Of a DNA stretch of 64,000 nt, positions 1-7,845 are shown in pieces. The stretch's first letter is position 1, and the number at the start of each line of letters is the position of its first letter. A program made the translations under genes and the position numbers. This stretch comes from JAJDAN01 sp046583095 (GTDB taxonomy: Bacteria > Myxococcota_A > UBA9160 > UBA4427). The stretch is taken from NCBI GenBank assembly GCA_046583095.1, contig JAYGDB010000143.1, positions 1 to 64,000 of the forward strand. The letters are read 5' to 3'. The notes below the pieces were generated by a model. That model was not told the origin of the DNA. It saw only the letters and a list, made by a program, of their open reading frames with translations, and ran no database searches.

Positions 1-395
1 CCGATCATGCCGACTGCGCCGCCGATGAAACGCGGCCACGCGATCCCCTCCGGCGTGGCGTGTTTGAGCGAGCGGAGCTTCTCCCGCAGGAACTCGAGCG
101 GATCTCCCGGCGTCGTGACCTGTTCGGTGCGCTTCTCGCCCCCCACCCATTCGACCCAGGTGACCTCGCGACCGTGAGCCGTGAAGGTCGCCCGGGCGCC
201 GGTGCCGATGAAGCTGTATCGGGCCCACTTCTCGCCACCCTCTACGGACTCGAGCAGAAAGCTCGTCCGCCCGTCGTCGAGACGACGGAAGAGCGAGAGC
301 GGCGTGTCGAGATCCACGAGGATCTCCCGCGCGACCGGAATCAGGTTGCCGCGCTGGGAGCAGGATTCGAACTCTTCGACGGACGGGCGGAGCAC
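1..395 (-). CDS. trpE: Anthranilate synthase component I, N-terminal part (cut by window edge)
   Basis: This encodes the first 131 residues of TrpE, the large subunit that makes anthranilate from chorismate in tryptophan synthesis. The visible part carries the conserved N-terminal segment that helps bind the feedback inhibitor tryptophan: FLLESVEGGEKWARYSFIG near residues 45-64, followed by a stretch typical of the family. The catalytic chorismate-binding domain lies beyond base 1. The start is GTG at 395-393 with AGAGGCT just upstream; an ATG is not available in frame near it. It lies 124 bp downstream of lptD on the same strand, with its own likely promoter. Identity is secure; only the exact start is inferred. 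Confidence 0.9.
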   Translation of the reverse strand, partial: MLRPSVEEFESCSQRGNLIPVAREILVDLDTPLSLFRRLDDGRTSFLLESVEGGEKWARYSFIGTGARATFTAHGREVTWVEWVGGEKRTEQVTTPGDPLEFLREKLRSLKHATPEGIAWPRFIGGAVGMI

Positions 396-458
396 CCCAG
401 CCTCTGGGATTCAGCGGGACGAGTCGGGTTGAAAGGCGAAAAAGCCTAGTAATTTCGG

Positions 459-487
459 TTGGTACCAGAGCCTCCGCACACAGTCAA
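459..487 (-). promoter_or_regulatory. Putative sigma70-type promoter for trpE
   Basis: On the minus strand TTGACT (487-482) is followed after 17 bp by TACCAA (464-459) preceded by TGG, an extended -10. It gives a leader of about 55 nt before the GTG of trpE. That leader contains a short AGGC/GCCT hairpin with a T-rich loop but no recognisable trp leader peptide. The call rests on pattern only. Confidence 0.45.
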
Positions 488-519
488 CCGATGTCTCGCC
501 GGGTCGGGCCCGGACGCGG

Positions 520-2940
520 CTAGTTCACCTTGGTGCCGACCAGCCCGCCCCCCTTGAAGGGGTTCGCGGCATCCTGCCCAAAGCCCAGAATCGTGAAGCT
601 CAGGCCCGCCTGGAATCCGCGACTGCGGCCCTGGGAGGCGGTCAGCTGAACCGCCCAACACCGGCAGCCCGACGTGTACTCGAGCTTCCCGCGGTTCGCG
701 AGCAGGATGGACTCCTCGAAGCTGTAGCCGACGCTGTACTCGACGGCCCACCGCTCGGTCAGCCGGAGTCGCGTCCTGCCCGTCAACTGCTGGATCGAGT
801 CGAAGTCGGCTCGGAAGCGGCTGAACGTCTCGCCGCGATCGAAGTTCTCGAAGAAGAGCGGCACGTCCCGCCGGTAGCGGTACCCGGCGTAGAAAGTGCT
901 GCCCGGACCGACGGGAAGCAGCCGCCGGATCGGAACCGCGATCTCGAACAACCCCTGGTCGATCCGCTCCTTCTCGATGTCGTACGCAACGTTGAAGTCG
1001 GCACGGAGGCCGCTGCTGGGGAAAAGGCGGCCCTCCAGGATCAGCTGTTCGAAGTGGCCCGCTCGTCGTCCAGAGAAGTCATAGCCGACAGCGATATCGA
1101 GCTCCGCGCGCAGTTCCGGGCCCTGCCGGCCGTCGACGTAGAAGCGATTCCCGAAGCCGAGGGTCGCGACGTTCCCACTCTCGATCCGGTCCGCCGTATC
1201 GAGTACCAGGTTGTCGAGACTCAGCTGCCGCAGCCTGGCCTGCGGGAGTCGCGTTCCGGGAACGAAGAGCGGGTTGTCACGCTGGCCGGTATGCGACACG
1301 AGGCCCCAGCCGAATTTCGGCTCCACGCGGTGCACCACGGGCGGCAAACCCGGCAGATCCAGATCGCCAACCAGCTGGGTCGAGATGTCCAGCCGCGCCA
1401 TCAACAACCCGCGTTCGGCAAAGCTCTGGGCCCGGGTCGAGTAGATCGTCTGCTGCCAGCCCACCACCGGGTGGATCGCGACAGCGTTGGCAAGACGGAA
1501 GGGACGCGAGAACCGGGGGTGGAGAATGACCCGGTGCCCGCGATCACCCAGTGGCTCGCCCTCCTGGAAGACACCGTCTGAGACGCCGAAGCGCTCCCCC
1601 TGGTCGGACGTGGGAGAGAACAAGCCGGGAATCGCCGCAACGCCAATGTCGAGGAAGCGGTGGTCGCCAACCACGTCGCCGGGCAAAAGTTTATCCGCGA
1701 ACACGGCCTCGGCGCGCTGGTAGGGCAGGAAGTGGGCGTAGTCGACCTCCATCTCGAAGCCGAGGCCACCGCCTCCAGGGATCGGCGTCGGCAGCCACGA
1801 CAGCGTCGCCTCGGGCGCCCTCTGCATCACGAACTTGTCGCGATCTTGGAAGTCCGGGTTCTGGCGATCGTCGACGTAGAGACCCCCTACCACCAGACCG
1901 CCACTGTCGGATGCGCCGAAGTGACCGAAGCCGAACACGCGCGACTCGACGTAACGGTCGCGCCGGTAGCGCCGAAACTCCGTGAAGTCCCGAACATAGT
2001 CGTTGTCCGAAACGACGTGAATGTCCGAGCGGATGCGTACTCCAGCCGGCAGTTGGATGTCGTTGTCAAAGCCGACGGCCCAGCGGTTCTTGCTGGCTAC
2101 CGCGGTTTCGGCATCCTGGTCCCGAATGTAGGAGCCGAAGAGCGTCGTCTGCGAATTCTCCCCGTAGACGGTCTCGAGGGTCAACTCGGGCTTGACGCCC
2201 CGCTTGCTGAGGTAGCGAGGCGTCGCGATGAGGTTGATGTTGTGCCGCGCGGCCCAAAAAAGCGGAAGCGCTACCTCGTATCCGTTGCTGCCCCCGAAGC
2301 CGATTTCCGGCAGTAGAAGCCCGGTCGCCCGGTCGGTCTTCACCGGAAACATCAGCCACGGAAGCCAGAGCGTCGGAATGCCCAGGATGTCCACGCTGTT
2401 GTTCGTCACCATCGCGTAGCCGCCGAGTTCCACGTCGGCGCGGCTGGTATTGATCTGCCAGGGCAGACGATCCTCGTCGTCGGGACAGCGACAGCTGGTG
2501 AAGCTCGCGCCGCGGGCCTCGTAAGTGTCTTTGCCGGTCTGGACCAGCTCGCCAGCCGCCATCAGGAAGTCATCCTCGCCGAGGTCGAGACGCCCGCCGA
2601 GAACGAAGCCCTGCTCACCCCGAACGTCGAACTCCAGGAAGCGCGAGTCGAGCAGGATTTTCCCGTCGTCTACCCGAACCCTCCCGGCAGCGATCCCGCG
2701 CTGCGTGGTGCGATTGAAGACCAGCCAATCCGCGTCGATTCGGCGCTCACCCTGAACAATCCGGACCGAGCCCTGGGCGACGTACACGCGGCGCTTGGAC
2801 TCGTAGACGATGCGATCCGCGGTGATCTCGGCAGCCTGGTCGCGACGCAGATCGAGATTCTGGGCTGCAGCCGACGGCGGCCCCAGCAGAAGAAAGGCGA
2901 GAACGAAGGCCGTCCCACGACTCGTGTGACGCTGCGACAA
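520..2940 (-). CDS. lptD: LPS-assembly outer membrane protein LptD
   Basis: LptD forms the outer-membrane beta-barrel through which lipopolysaccharide reaches the cell surface, with lipoprotein LptE as partner. The protein has a signal peptide (SQRHTSRGTAFVLAFLLL, cleavage near AAAQ). An LptA-like periplasmic domain follows (residues about 30-140: ADRIVYESKRRVYVAQGSV). The long barrel domain contains the conserved IPTLWLPWLMFPVKTDRATG stretch. Each half holds a CRC pair, whereas E. coli has single N-terminal cysteines and an adjacent C-terminal pair; these may be the disulfides that join the domains. I chose the TTG at 2940-2938, which puts the signal peptide at the N-terminus behind a G-rich stretch. 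GTG at 2952 is the alternative. About 806 residues, usual for the family. Confidence 0.93.
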   Translation of the reverse strand: MSQRHTSRGTAFVLAFLLLGPPSAAAQNLDLRRDQAAEITADRIVYESKRRVYVAQGSVRIVQGERRIDADWLVFNRTTQRGIAAGRVRVDDGKILLDSRFLEFDVRGEQGFVLGGRLDLGEDDFLMAAGELVQTGKDTYEARGASFTSCRCPDDEDRLPWQINTSRADVELGGYAMVTNNSVDILGIPTLWLPWLMFPVKTDRATGLLLPEIGFGGSNGYEVALPLFWAARHNINLIATPRYLSKRGVKPELTLETVYGENSQTTLFGSYIRDQDAETAVASKNRWAVGFDNDIQLPAGVRIRSDIHVVSDNDYVRDFTEFRRYRRDRYVESRVFGFGHFGASDSGGLVVGGLYVDDRQNPDFQDRDKFVMQRAPEATLSWLPTPIPGGGGLGFEMEVDYAHFLPYQRAEAVFADKLLPGDVVGDHRFLDIGVAAIPGLFSPTSDQGERFGVSDGVFQEGEPLGDRGHRVILHPRFSRPFRLANAVAIHPVVGWQQTIYSTRAQSFAERGLLMARLDISTQLVGDLDLPGLPPVVHRVEPKFGWGLVSHTGQRDNPLFVPGTRLPQARLRQLSLDNLVLDTADRIESGNVATLGFGNRFYVDGRQGPELRAELDIAVGYDFSGRRAGHFEQLILEGRLFPSSGLRADFNVAYDIEKERIDQGLFEIAVPIRRLLPVGPGSTFYAGYRYRRDVPLFFENFDRGETFSRFRADFDSIQQLTGRTRLRLTERWAVEYSVGYSFEESILLANRGKLEYTSGCRCWAVQLTASQGRSRGFQAGLSFTILGFGQDAANPFKGGGLVGTKVN

Positions 2941-2942
2941 GT

Positions 2943-2969
2943 GCCCCCCCACCCGGTTCGGGCGGGGGC
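2943..2969. other. GC-rich inverted repeat at the lptD start
   Basis: A stem of about 11 base pairs (one G-T, one bulged base, 3-nt loop) spans the region of the alternative GTG start and ends just before the TTG start of lptD. In the mRNA it could mask the G-rich ribosome-binding stretch. There is no T-run, so it is not an obvious terminator. Role unknown. Confidence 0.35.
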
Positions 2970-3140
2970 AAGCTATCAGACGGCTTCGCGGAGGTCTACG
3001 CGGGGGCGTCGAGGCAGGCGGAGAGGCGTTCCGCATCCCAGATCGAAGACCCGTCCAGATCTGCCACGAACGCGAGTCCGGGTGTTGTCGTTCGCCGGAC
3101 ACTCCCTCCCTTGGCGAACCGTCGCGCCAACCTCATGGCC

Positions 3141-3662
3141 TTAGCCTGAACCCGAGCCGCGCCGACGCGCGAGGGCCGCCTCCAGGTCGGCTGCCTCGAT
3201 CAGCCCGGCGTGCTCAGAATCCACGATTCCGTCGGGCCCCACGATGTACAGCGTGGGAAAGCCCTGCGCACCGAAGCTGCGCGCCGCATCGTCGCCCCCG
3301 AGTAATACCTTGTAGCGGACACCCTTCGAGTCGACCCACTTGGCGACGACCTCCGGCTCGCCGAAGTCGACGGAAACGCCTAGCACCTCGACGTCACCAT
3401 CTGCCTTGTGCGCCTCCCAGAATGCATTGAGCGCCGGGACCTGGAACTCGCAGGGCAGACACCAGGTGGCCCAGAAGTCGATCACGACGGTCTTGCCGCG
3501 CAGGTCGGCGAGGTGGACCGTCCCGCCGTCGAGCGTCGCAAGAGTGAAATCCGGCGCCTCGCGCCGTGCGGCTCCCACCAACTCCGCGAGCGCACTCTCA
3601 CCCGGGGACTCGCCGCACCCCCAAATCAACGAGGCGACGAGCAGCGACAGAGCGACTGCCAG
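3141..3662 (-). CDS. TlpA-family thiol-disulfide lipoprotein, probable CTG start
   Basis: A thioredoxin-fold protein of the TlpA/ResA type, expected to reduce or exchange disulfides in the periplasm. It has the WCLPC active site inside VVIDFWATWCLPCEFQVPAL and the cis-proline segment GFPTLYIVG. The reading frame begins with a lipoprotein signal (AVALSLLVASLIWGC, lipid-modified Cys at the end), but no ATG, GTG or TTG precedes it in frame. The only standard start, TTG at 3629, would leave just MIWGC. A CTG at 3662-3660 sits behind AGGAAG at good spacing and restores the whole signal, so I use it. It starts 16 nt after the upstream gene's stop. It lies upstream of lptD, whose own disulfides it might serve (inference). 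Confidence 0.85.
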   Translation of the reverse strand: MAVALSLLVASLIWGCGESPGESALAELVGAARREAPDFTLATLDGGTVHLADLRGKTVVIDFWATWCLPCEFQVPALNAFWEAHKADGDVEVLGVSVDFGEPEVVAKWVDSKGVRYKVLLGGDDAARSFGAQGFPTLYIVGPDGIVDSEHAGLIEAADLEAALARRRGSGSG

Positions 3663-3678
3663 GCGCTTCCTGCAGGCG

Positions 3679-4098
3679 CTACCAGGCTTGGTCGTTGTCG
3701 GGCTCCACCGGCGAGGCCACCAGATCCATCTGTTCTTCTGACGCCTGCTCGGGTTCGCGACCGAAGAACTCGACCGGTTGCTCGCCCCGCAGATGATCCG
3801 GCGTGATCACGTAGTCTCCGAGCACGCTCGGTGTCAGTACGACCTTCGCGACGTTCTGGTCGCCACCCGAGAAGGCCCAGGCGAGACCGCCGATGACCAT
3901 ACCGCCAACCGCGTAGCAGAGCTTCGCCGGCGCGTAGACGAGACTCGCGACCGCGGCGCCCGCGCCAAGACCGGCGTCCTTCGTCATCTCCAACGTATCC
4001 GCCATGACGGATGCGGGCGCAGTGGCGATGAAGCCGCACAGAAGCCAGCGGATGGCAAGGCTTCGCCCCTTCGAACGTCCGATCTTGCAAGTGTTCAT
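3679..4098 (-). CDS. Small membrane/secreted protein of unknown function
   Basis: A 139-residue protein I do not recognise. It has an N-terminal hydrophobic segment (AIRWLLCGFIATAPASVMA) that looks like a signal peptide. A second hydrophobic, glycine-rich stretch lies near residues 47-80 (LYAPAKLCYAVGGMVIGGLAWAF lies within this region), and the acidic C-terminus ends EPDNDQAW. ATG at 4098 is preceded by AGGAGAGGTT, a good ribosome-binding site; the frame stays open further upstream but that part is not protein-like. It precedes the TlpA-like gene by 16 nt and is probably co-transcribed with it. An envelope role is a guess from topology and neighbours. Confidence 0.75.
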   Translation of the reverse strand: MNTCKIGRSKGRSLAIRWLLCGFIATAPASVMADTLEMTKDAGLGAGAAVASLVYAPAKLCYAVGGMVIGGLAWAFSGGDQNVAKVVLTPSVLGDYVITPDHLRGEQPVEFFGREPEQASEEQMDLVASPVEPDNDQAW

Positions 4099-4133
4099 AA
4101 CCTCTCCTGTTTGCAGAGCCTGCAGAGACTGCA

Positions 4134-4155
4134 AAACGGCAGCAAACTGCCGTTT
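4134..4155 (-). terminator. Perfect 9-bp inverted repeat between dtd and the 4098 gene
   Basis: Arms AAACGGCAG and CTGCCGTTT are separated by 4 nt. On the minus strand the stem ends in four T residues and sits about 100 nt after the dtd stop. It can act as a weak intrinsic terminator or attenuator before the next gene, or as a repressor operator, since it lies 36 nt upstream of the ATG at 4098. Confidence 0.45.
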
Positions 4156-4257
4156 CCCCCGATTGGGAGTGTGCCGCTTCCCGAAGATGAGGGCAAGAGC
4201 CAAACGGTTCACGAGCAAGACTCAGGCCGAAGACAACGGACCGAGAAGGTCGCGGAA

Positions 4258-4695
4258 TCAGATGTCGACGAGAATTGTGACGGGCCCCACGTTCGTTAGC
4301 GTGACTTCCATCTGGGCACCGAAGCGACCCGTAATCACCCGCACACCTTCCGCTCGCGCGGTCTCGGCGAGACGCTCGATCAACGGCTCCGCCACCTCGG
4401 GAGCTGCAGCGTCGCCGAAGAACGGGCGCCGTCCCTTGGTGCAGTCTCCGTACAGGGTGAACTGCGAAACCACAGCCAGATCGCCGCCGGTCTCGAGGAG
4501 CGAGTGGTTCATGCGCCCGTCGTCGTCCGGGAAGATCCGAAGCTGAACGAGCTTGCGCGCCATCTCGTCGGCCTGACGCGACTCGTCGCCCCGGCGAGCG
4601 GCCACGAGACACAGCAGGCCGGCGCCCATCTCGCCGACGACTTCGCTCTCGACGCAGACCGTCGCCGTACTGACTCGCTGAACGACGGCTCGCAT
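4258..4695 (-). CDS. dtd: D-aminoacyl-tRNA deacylase
   Basis: Dtd hydrolyses D-amino acids (and glycine from tRNA-Ala) off mischarged tRNAs, protecting translation. It is 145 residues, the normal length, and starts MRAVVQRVSTATV like most members. The two active-site motifs are present: SQFTLYGD near residue 78 and the Gly-cisPro motif in NVGPVTILVDI at the C-terminus. It starts 4 nt after the dcd stop, so the two are one transcription unit. Identification is secure. Confidence 0.96.
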   Translation of the reverse strand: MRAVVQRVSTATVCVESEVVGEMGAGLLCLVAARRGDESRQADEMARKLVQLRIFPDDDGRMNHSLLETGGDLAVVSQFTLYGDCTKGRRPFFGDAAAPEVAEPLIERLAETARAEGVRVITGRFGAQMEVTLTNVGPVTILVDI

Positions 4696-4699
4696 CCCG

Positions 4700-5212
4700 C
4701 TAGACGTCGTCCTGGTCGGCGAAGCGACCCTCGTAGATTGCCTCGCCCTCCGTCCGCATCAGCACCAATTGGCACACCGACACGCCGGCATGGATGCCGA
4801 GCGACCGGCTCGAGACATTGCTCATCTCGAGCACCTGTCGGTTCCGCACCCCCGGCTGCACGAACGCGGAGGTCACGTGCACCATCAGACCCAAGCGCGC
4901 GAAACGGCTGCGGCCCTCCAGAAAGCCGCAGATGTCAGGCGGCAGCGTCACCCGCTCGCGCGTAATTCCGTGGATGGTCACGCCGGGTTCGAGCACGAAG
5001 CCCTCGCGCAGGGACTCGACGCGGGTGTGGTCGCGGAAATCCGTCTCGTCTCGGATCTCGATGGGCAGCTCACCCGCCTCGGTGATGCGAATCTCGTCGC
5101 CGAGAGTCAGATCGATGGACGCAGCCCCGATCCGACCGCGATCCAATGGCTCGATGCCCAGGCGTCCCGACTCGATCTCGCGAAGGATCATGTCGCGCGT
5201 CAGGACGGCCAT
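4700..5212 (-). CDS. dcd: dCTP deaminase (dUTPase-fold)
   Basis: This enzyme deaminates dCTP to dUTP for thymidylate synthesis. The family pattern is clear: start MAVLTRDMILREIESGRLGI, then GAASIDLTLGD, GRSRFARLGL in place of the common GRSSLARLGL, and HVTSAFVQPG leading to the catalytic Glu in QVLEMSN. I start at ATG 5212, where homology begins; an in-frame ATG at 5224 is also possible. Length 170 residues, slightly shorter than E. coli Dcd. A bifunctional deaminase/dUTPase cannot be excluded. It is divergent from the phosphodiesterase gene with only 27 bp between starts. Confidence 0.88.
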   Translation of the reverse strand: MAVLTRDMILREIESGRLGIEPLDRGRIGAASIDLTLGDEIRITEAGELPIEIRDETDFRDHTRVESLREGFVLEPGVTIHGITRERVTLPPDICGFLEGRSRFARLGLMVHVTSAFVQPGVRNRQVLEMSNVSSRSLGIHAGVSVCQLVLMRTEGEAIYEGRFADQDDV

Positions 5213-5239
5213 GCCGGGCCGCATGGTATCGTATCGCCG

Positions 5240-6055
5240 ATGTCCCACCCCTACTTCGAAGTCGCGGGTCCCATGATCCTCGGGCATCGCGGCGCTGCCG
5301 GATGCGCGCCGGAGAACACGCTGCTGTCATTCGCGCGCTGTCTCGAACAAGGAGCTCACGCCATCGAGAGTGACGTCCAGGTGACCGCAGACGGCGTTCC
5401 GGTTCTGATCCACGACCGCGATGTCGGAAGGATCAGCAACGCGAGCAGCAGCGTCGAAGAACTGACCCGGGCAGAGCTGGAGAAACTCGACGCGGGTCAC
5501 CACTTCACGATCGATGAACGCGGCACCACGGAGCCCGATGCGGACGACGCGTTCCGCGGCCAGGGACTCTACGTACCGAGCGTGCGTGAAGCCTTCGAGG
5601 CCTTCCCCGAGGCGCGCTTCAACCTCGAAATCAAGACCGCGGCGAACGACGCCGTCGAGAAGGTGGTGGAGTTGGTCGCAGAACTCGACCGGGCAGACCG
5701 AACCCTGCTGACCGCCGGCGACGACGCGATCATGGAGTCCTTGCGGAAGACCCTCGCCCGGCGCGGTGTCGAGACAGCCACCAGCGCGTGTATCTCCGAG
5801 GTAGTAGCCGTAGTGCAGTCGGCGGTGAAGAGCGGCAACCCACCCGCCGAGGTGCAATCGCTGCAGATTCCGACCCGTTTCGCGGGCCGGGATCTCATCA
5901 CCGACGCCCTGCTGTGCCACTGCCGCGAGAACGGCATCCAGGTACACGTCTGGACGGTCAACGACGTCGCCGAGATGGAGCGCCTGCTCGACTGCGGCGT
6001 CGACGGCCTGATCACGGACTTTCCGGGTCGCTTGGCGCGCCTGCTGGGAACGTGA
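5240..6055 (+). CDS. Glycerophosphodiester phosphodiesterase
   Basis: A TIM-barrel GDPD-family enzyme that hydrolyses deacylated phospholipids to sn-glycerol 3-phosphate and an alcohol. Conserved parts are ILGHRGAAGCAPENT (catalytic His and Arg), ESDVQVTADGVPVLIHD (metal-binding acidic residues and second His), LEIKTA, and the C-terminal VHVWTVNDVAEMERLLDCGVDGLITDFP. With no signal peptide, 271 residues, it is like cytosolic UgpQ. Start ATG 5240 follows a -10-like TATCGT by 7 nt and has no Shine-Dalgarno, so the mRNA may be leaderless. No transporter lies nearby. Confidence 0.93.
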   Translation: MSHPYFEVAGPMILGHRGAAGCAPENTLLSFARCLEQGAHAIESDVQVTADGVPVLIHDRDVGRISNASSSVEELTRAELEKLDAGHHFTIDERGTTEPDADDAFRGQGLYVPSVREAFEAFPEARFNLEIKTAANDAVEKVVELVAELDRADRTLLTAGDDAIMESLRKTLARRGVETATSACISEVVAVVQSAVKSGNPPAEVQSLQIPTRFAGRDLITDALLCHCRENGIQVHVWTVNDVAEMERLLDCGVDGLITDFPGRLARLLGT

Positions 6056-6070
6056 CGGCGCCGCGACTCG

Positions 6071-6150
6071 CGTTGAAGACTCTGGTGCTCCGTTGAAGAC
6101 TCTCTTGGTCCGTTGAAGACTCTCTTGGTCCGTTGAAGACTCCGTCCCCG
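6071..6150 (+). repeat. Four-copy 20-bp tandem repeat
   Basis: Units start at 6071, 6091, 6111 and 6131. Each begins CGTTGAAGAC, followed by TCTCTTGGTC in copies 2 and 3. Copy 1 has a variant second half and copy 4 keeps only the first 12 bases. Copy 4 contains the TTG start codon of the downstream methyltransferase. Copies 2 and 3 are identical, so unit gain or loss by slippage is plausible. Confidence 0.95.
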
Positions 6151-6666
6151 CCCTCCGCCTTCTATGCCGCGAATCGGGAGCGGCTGCGCGACGCGGCGCG
6201 CCTCGGCCCCGTCGCCGACCTCGCGTGCGGACGTGGCCGGCACGCGCTGGCTGCAGCCCGGGATGGACTCCCGACGCTGGGGCTCGACCGAAACTCGGAC
6301 TTCCTGGCAAGCCTGCGCGTGCGATCGACGCTCGAGAGCCTGCCGCTCCACCTGCTGCGCTGGGATCTCGAGACCCCGCTCGGAGTCCCTTTCGCTCCGG
6401 CGCGCTGCGGCGCAATCCTCGTCTTCCGTTTCCTCTACCGTCCGCTCGCCCCGATTCTGGCTGAGCTTCTCGCACCCGACGGGATGCTGCTCTACGAGAC
6501 CTTTACGACCGGGCAACTCGAGCTCGGCGAGGGGCCACGAAACCCGGCCTTCCTGCTCGAACCCGGGGAACTGCCGGAACTGTTCCCGAGCCTCGAGATC
6601 GTCTCATGTGACGAGGGACTCCACGAAGACGCCATCACGGCGCAGCTCGTAGCTCGACGGCGGTAA
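6133..6666 (+). CDS. Class I SAM-dependent methyltransferase
   Basis: A 177-residue methyltransferase with the SAM-binding motif VADLACGRGRHALAAARDG (residues about 27-46), the acidic residue after strand 2 (LGLDRN), and a later LLAPDGMLLYETF segment typical of TehB-like small methyltransferases. The substrate is unknown. The start is TTG at 6133 inside the last tandem repeat unit. In frame, a TGA within repeat copy 2 (6094-6096) blocks any earlier start, and no ATG or GTG is found until deep in the protein. No Shine-Dalgarno is evident. Downstream it converges on queG. Confidence 0.82.
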   Translation: MKTPSPPSAFYAANRERLRDAARLGPVADLACGRGRHALAAARDGLPTLGLDRNSDFLASLRVRSTLESLPLHLLRWDLETPLGVPFAPARCGAILVFRFLYRPLAPILAELLAPDGMLLYETFTTGQLELGEGPRNPAFLLEPGELPELFPSLEIVSCDEGLHEDAITAQLVARRR

Positions 6667-6671
6667 CTGGC

Positions 6672-6712
6672 GAACCCTGCGGATCACTCGCTGCGAAGCG
6701 CGGAGCGGGTTC
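6672..6712. terminator. Possible bidirectional terminator between convergent genes
   Basis: An outer GAACCC/GGGTTC inverted repeat encloses a small CGCT/AGCG hairpin with a GCGA loop, in the gap between the methyltransferase and queG stops. No T-run is present, so it is only a structural suggestion. Confidence 0.35.
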
Positions 6713-6717
6713 TTCAC

Positions 6718-7791
6718 TCAGACGCGTAGACGCGCCAACGCCCAACGCGCGTGCTCCGCCAGGATGGGATCGTCGCCGTTCGCGTGCCGCTCGACGTGCG
6801 GGCGCAACGCGGGGTCCCCTGCGTTGCCCGCCGCCACCAGCGCGTTTCGCAGCAGGCCCCGGCGCTTCGCCCGACGTAGCGGACTGCGTCGGGTGGCGTT
6901 GCGCCACGCTTGCTCGTCGAGATCCAATACCCACGCGAGCGAGGGCGGCGCCCACTCGTCGCGAGATTCGAGTCGCGCGCGCAGGCCGAGAGGATCGGGC
7001 GGCAATGACGTCGCCCGGCGCAGGTTGCGCTCGTTGAACGGACACACCTCCTGGCAGACGTCGCAGCCGAAGAGCCACGAGCCCTGGCGCTCCCGCAGCT
7101 CGTGAGGAATCGGACCCGGGTCCTCGATGGTCGTGTACGAGAGACAGCGTGTCGCGTCCAACACATGGGGGCCGACGAAGGCGTCCGTGGGACAGGCGTC
7201 GAGACAGGCCCGGCAGCTACCGCAGTGGTCGACCTCTCGCTCGTCCGGGGTCATCGGGAGCTGGGTCAACAGCACGCCCAGGAAGAGATATGAGCCCAGG
7301 GACGGATGAATCAGCATTGTGTTCTTCCCGATCCACCCCAGCCCGGCCTCCGCGGCAAACACGCGCTCCTGCACGGGCCCCGTGTCCACGTAGGTGCGCA
7401 CCTCGAGCGCCTCACCACACCAGGCCTCCAGAGCGGACGCGAGCGCGCGCAGCCGGTCTGCCATCACGTCGTGGTAGTCGTCGCCCTGCGCGTAACGCGC
7501 AATGCGGGCAGAAGAGTCCTCTCGCTCGGGCGAGCCGGCGACGTCGTAGACGAGTCCGACTGCAACCACGCTTCGGGCGCCGGGCAGCACGCGCCGGGGG
7601 TCTTCTCGCTCGTCGAGCCGACGCAGAACGTAGTCGAGCGGTCCGCCGGGGGGGCCCCCGAGCCCCCTGCTCGCCCACTCACGCACGAAGCGCGTCTGCT
7701 CCGTCGGCTCGGCCCGGGCCACGCCGACGAGGTCGAAGCCCACGGCTCGGGCGAGCTGCTTGGCAGCTTCGGCGTTGCGTGTCGGATTCAC
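6718..7791 (-). CDS. queG: Epoxyqueuosine reductase
   Basis: QueG performs the last step of queuosine synthesis in tRNA, reducing epoxyqueuosine with a corrinoid and two 4Fe-4S clusters. The sequence shows VGFDLVGVARAEP at the N-terminus, the GPVQERVFAAEAGLGWIGKN segment, and two cluster motifs: CGSCRACLDACP, then CLSY with CDVCQEVCPFN. A HEAT-like C-terminal tail ends NGDDPILAEHARWALARL. The GTG at 7791 is chosen because homology begins there; the frame is open further upstream but unlike QueG. 357 residues is typical. TATCCT lies 7 nt before the GTG. A queuosine-precursor transporter is encoded at 37174. Confidence 0.95.
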   Translation of the reverse strand: MNPTRNAEAAKQLARAVGFDLVGVARAEPTEQTRFVREWASRGLGGPPGGPLDYVLRRLDEREDPRRVLPGARSVVAVGLVYDVAGSPEREDSSARIARYAQGDDYHDVMADRLRALASALEAWCGEALEVRTYVDTGPVQERVFAAEAGLGWIGKNTMLIHPSLGSYLFLGVLLTQLPMTPDEREVDHCGSCRACLDACPTDAFVGPHVLDATRCLSYTTIEDPGPIPHELRERQGSWLFGCDVCQEVCPFNERNLRRATSLPPDPLGLRARLESRDEWAPPSLAWVLDLDEQAWRNATRRSPLRRAKRRGLLRNALVAAGNAGDPALRPHVERHANGDDPILAEHARWALARLRV

Positions 7792-7798
7792 GGGCGGG

Positions 7799-7836
7799 AG
7801 GATACCCGCCCCGCTCGCGGGGAGTCGGGTTATGCT
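7799..7836. promoter_or_regulatory. Divergent promoter region with GC palindrome (queG / glucosidase)
   Basis: On the minus strand TATCCT (7804-7799) lies 7 nt before the queG GTG; on the plus strand TATGCT (7831-7836) lies 9 nt before the glucosidase ATG. Between them CCCCGC-TC-GCGGGG (7809-7822) forms a perfect palindrome that could be an operator for either gene. Neither gene has a Shine-Dalgarno, which fits leaderless transcripts. Confidence 0.5.
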
Positions 7837-7845
7837 CCGCCCGAC

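Noticed and set aside
60..449. 129-codon plus-strand frame at the window start
   Set aside because: It lies antisense to trpE, whose conserved residues are clear on the minus strand.
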